Source of the DNA: Amycolatopsis taiwanensis DSM 45107
GTDB lineage: Bacteria; Actinomycetota; Actinomycetes; Mycobacteriales; Pseudonocardiaceae
Length of the DNA stretch: 64,000 nt
Assembly (NCBI RefSeq): GCF_000519205.1
Contig: NZ_JAFB01000023.1
Coordinates: 62,001 to 126,000 of the forward strand
Direction: 5' to 3'
Within the stretch, counting starts at the first letter, position 1. Each line of letters begins with the position of its first letter. This document shows positions 61,998-64,000 of the stretch, in pieces. The notes beneath the pieces were generated by a model. It saw nothing but the letters and a program-made list of their open reading frames with translations, had not been told where the DNA came from and did not search any database. The translations under genes were made by a program, and so were the position numbers.

Positions 61998-63193
61998 GTA
62001 CCTCGTCAGGCAACGTTGATCATGTAATCGGGTTCTCGGATGGGTGAGTTGATCGCGAAATGTGTCTTCGGTCGGGCTCGGGTGTTGCGCCAGCGGAGGT
62101 AGCCGGCGATGGCGGCATTCTGCTCGGTGTGGCTGCGGTGGTCGGTGCCGTTGAGGGCGAAATAGCGCAGTGCGGTGAACTCACACTCGATCCAGTTCAG
62201 CCACGAGGCGTTCGTCGGCAGGAACACCAACTCGATGTCGTTGGTGGCGCACCAGGCCAGCACCTCAGGCCGTTTGTGCGGCCCGTAGTTGTCTATCACC
62301 AGGAACAATCGCTCGCCGGGCCAGCGGCGACGCAGCACTTTGAGGAAGTCCAGGAACTGCGGCCAGCGCTTGCGGGTACGGATGCGGTAGGTCAGCCGGC
62401 CGGTGGACAGGTCCAGGGCGGCAAGCATGTGCCGCACACCCTGGGTGCGGGTGTAGGTCGCCCGTTGCCGCGCCGGCCGGCCCACCTGCCGCCATGCCTT
62501 GCCTTTGCGGGGCATCAAGTTCAGCGGCCCGAACTCGTCCACGCAGAGCACCCGACCATCTGGCGGCGGGGTGTCGTAGAGGTCCAGGACCCGGCGCATC
62601 TTGGGCAGGAACTCCGGGTCGTTGCTGGCTTTCCAGGTCTTGGTGGTCTGCCAGGAGACGCCGCCGTCGTGCAGAATTGTGCGCACTGTCTCCCGGCTGA
62701 TCGCCGCGACGATGCCCTGCTCGATGAGGTAGTCACACAGTTTGGCCAGCGACCAGGTAGAGAACGGCCGGCCCAGGGCTCGGGGGTCACACCCCGCGAT
62801 CGCGCAGATCCTTGTCCGCGTGGTGTCATCGATCGTCTTGGGGGCGCCCCCGCTCCATTTTGGGTCCAGCGCGTCAAAGCCCGTCTCATTGAAGTCGTGG
62901 ATGACCTGGCGGACGTATCGCTGCGAGACCTGGGCCAGATCAGCGATGTCAGGCACCGACCAGCCCTGCGCCGAGGCCAGCACGATCATCGCCCGCCGCA
63001 GCCGCACCCGGTCTTTCGCGGTGCGATTGATCCGCTGCAACCGTTGTCCCTCGGCCATCGACAACGGCCTCACGAACACTTCCGGTGGTCGAGCCACAGG
63101 CATCCTTCCCGGTCTCCTCATCACGTTCGAGACCAGGATCGGACACCGCCACAGAAAGATCAATTACGACACCAACCAACCTTGACGAGGCAC
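61998..63193. mobile_element. IS630 family insertion sequence, complete
   Basis: The element is 1196 bp. Terminal inverted repeats are GTACCTCGTCAGG (61998-62010) and, reading inward from the right end, GTGCCTCGTCAAG (complement of 63181-63193), matching at 11 of 13 positions. It is flanked by TA on both sides (61996-61997 and 63194-63195), the target duplication expected for IS630. It holds one intact transposase gene, so it may be active. Confidence 0.92.
62006..63103 (-). CDS. IS630 family transposase
   Basis: A 365-residue DDE transposase. The N-terminal HTH (WSVPDIADLAQVSQRYVRQV) is followed by the RNase H-like catalytic core: first D in VLCVDEFGPLN, second D in LFLVIDNYGPHKRPEV and E in LNWIECEFTALRYF. 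The reading frame is intact. ATG at 63103 is used; ATG at 63121 is an alternative. It is on the minus strand, opposite to the direction of the interrupted promoter. Confidence 0.95.
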   Translation of the reverse strand: MPVARPPEVFVRPLSMAEGQRLQRINRTAKDRVRLRRAMIVLASAQGWSVPDIADLAQVSQRYVRQVIHDFNETGFDALDPKWSGGAPKTIDDTTRTRICAIAGCDPRALGRPFSTWSLAKLCDYLIEQGIVAAISRETVRTILHDGGVSWQTTKTWKASNDPEFLPKMRRVLDLYDTPPPDGRVLCVDEFGPLNLMPRKGKAWRQVGRPARQRATYTRTQGVRHMLAALDLSTGRLTYRIRTRKRWPQFLDFLKVLRRRWPGERLFLVIDNYGPHKRPEVLAWCATNDIELVFLPTNASWLNWIECEFTALRYFALNGTDHRSHTEQNAAIAGYLRWRNTRARPKTHFAINSPIREPDYMINVA

Positions 63194-63261
63194 TAGTTTC
63201 GTGGCCGGTTACGAGAAACCGTCACTGCCGATCGCCGGCGGTGCCCACCGATTGGACGGGA

Positions 63262-64000
63262 ATGCCCGTACTCAGCCGACGCCGCCGCCTCCTGGTGCTC
63301 ACCATCTGCTGCGCCAGCATGATCGTTGTGGTGATGGACATCTCCATCGTCAACGTCGCGCTGCCGGCGATTCGCCGCGACCTGCGCGCGTCGGGGTCCG
63401 ACCTGCAGTGGACCATCGACGCATACACCCTGGTCCTGTCCAGCTTCCTGGTTCTAGCCGGGTCCACCGCCGACCGGGTCGGCCGCCGGCGCATCTTCCA
63501 ACTCGGCCTGGCCGCCTTCGGGCTGGGTTCGCTGCTGTGCGGCCTGGCGCCGAGCATCGGTTGGCTGATCGCGGCGCGTGCACTGCAGGCCGTCGGTGGC
63601 ACGATGCTCAACCCGGTGGCGATGGCGATCGTCGCCACCACGTTCCCCGACTCGGCCGAGCGGGCCAGGGCCATCGGCGTGTTCGGTGCGACGTCCGGCC
63701 TGGCGCTGGCGCTGGGGCCGATCCTCGGCGGCGCACTGGTCGACGGTTTCGGCTGGCCCGCCATCTTCTGGATCAACGTGCCGATCGTGGCCGCCGCGAT
63801 CGTGTGCACCGCGCTGTTCGTGCCCGAGTCCCGTGCCGTCCGGGCGCGCCGGTTCGACCCGGTGGGTCAGATCCTGATGATCCTGGTGCTGGGCAGCGTC
63901 GTGTACGTGATCATCGAGTCCACCCGGCTCGGCTGGACCTCACCGGTCATCATCGGCCTGCTCGCCCTCGCCGTGCTCGGCATCCTCGGCTACGAATCGC
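63262..64000 (+). CDS. MFS drug efflux transporter (DHA2-type), 5' part
   Basis: The gene runs off the window. The 246 residues present show at least six helices and the diagnostic start VMDISIVNVALPAIRRDL (DHA2, motif D1), motif A TADRVGRRRIFQ and motif C GALVDGFGWPAIFWINVP. These are features of 14-helix multidrug exporters (EmrB/QacA). ATG at 63262 has GGACGGG directly before it; GTG at 63241 is an alternative. The start is about 70 bp from the IS630 element that separates it from its probable promoter. Confidence 0.92.
   Translation, partial: MPVLSRRRRLLVLTICCASMIVVVMDISIVNVALPAIRRDLRASGSDLQWTIDAYTLVLSSFLVLAGSTADRVGRRRIFQLGLAAFGLGSLLCGLAPSIGWLIAARALQAVGGTMLNPVAMAIVATTFPDSAERARAIGVFGATSGLALALGPILGGALVDGFGWPAIFWINVPIVAAAIVCTALFVPESRAVRARRFDPVGQILMILVLGSVVYVIIESTRLGWTSPVIIGLLALAVLGILGYES

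Overview
The window is high-GC DNA with frequent GTG/TTG starts and many overlapping (ATGA/GTGA) gene junctions, as expected for an actinomycete. A MptB-type mannosyltransferase, DUF3090, DUF3097, a MSMEG_4193-type phosphomutase, an SCO1664-type protein and ECF sigma factors with SnoaL-like C-termini suggest the Pseudonocardiales (Amycolatopsis-like). That genus-level call is inference. No rRNA, tRNA or CRISPR array was seen.

Layout. 0-2.1 kb: the end of a peptide ABC transporter ATPase, coupled to an uncharacterised protein and an SDR oxidoreductase. 2.1-2.4 kb: a head-to-head repeat element and an operator-like site. 2.4-12 kb: housekeeping-like genes (response regulator, M20 peptidase, Lrp/rhodanese pair, lipoprotein/DUF5703 pair, aldo/keto reductase, phosphomutase, M3 peptidase). 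12-17 kb: DUF899 protein, SRPBCC/ArsR pair with strong palindromic operators, MFS exporter, GlxA-type regulator, malate dehydrogenase. 17-25.7 kb: two minus-strand operons (GH92 glycosidase with FUSC transporter; M55 D-aminopeptidase with M20 peptidase), each preceded by the same 17-bp site, with a frameshifted hydrolase between them. 25.9-27.7 kb: SDR and ECF sigma factor. 28.3-33.8 kb: a complete peptide ABC operon containing a small translationally coupled ORF. 33.8-43.9 kb: MptB, a VOC remnant beside a triple-repeat protein, a winged-helix protein, S66 and S9 peptidases, DUF3090 and SCO1664. 44-57.7 kb: several regulator/target pairs (TetR with FAD monooxygenase; TetR with MHS transporter; TetR with quinone reductase; MerR with membrane protein; NDH-2-like enzyme with SigJ), DUF3097, and an NfeD/SPFH pair. 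57.9-64 kb: a decayed zone with a lipoprotein, an RNA-ligase-like fragment, a frameshifted GNAT gene, a tyrosine recombinase, a methyltransferase/TetR pair and an IS630 element inserted between a MerR-type promoter and an MFS efflux gene that runs off the end.

Theme. Peptide and cell-wall fragment use is strongly represented: two peptide ABC systems, M55 D-aminopeptidase, two M20 peptidases, M3, S9 and S66 peptidases. The shared GTATA-N6-TATAC site suggests that a regulator outside the window controls two of the catabolic operons. Three single-base frameshifts (about 22.95, 44.07 and 58.68 kb) are either real decay or base-call errors.
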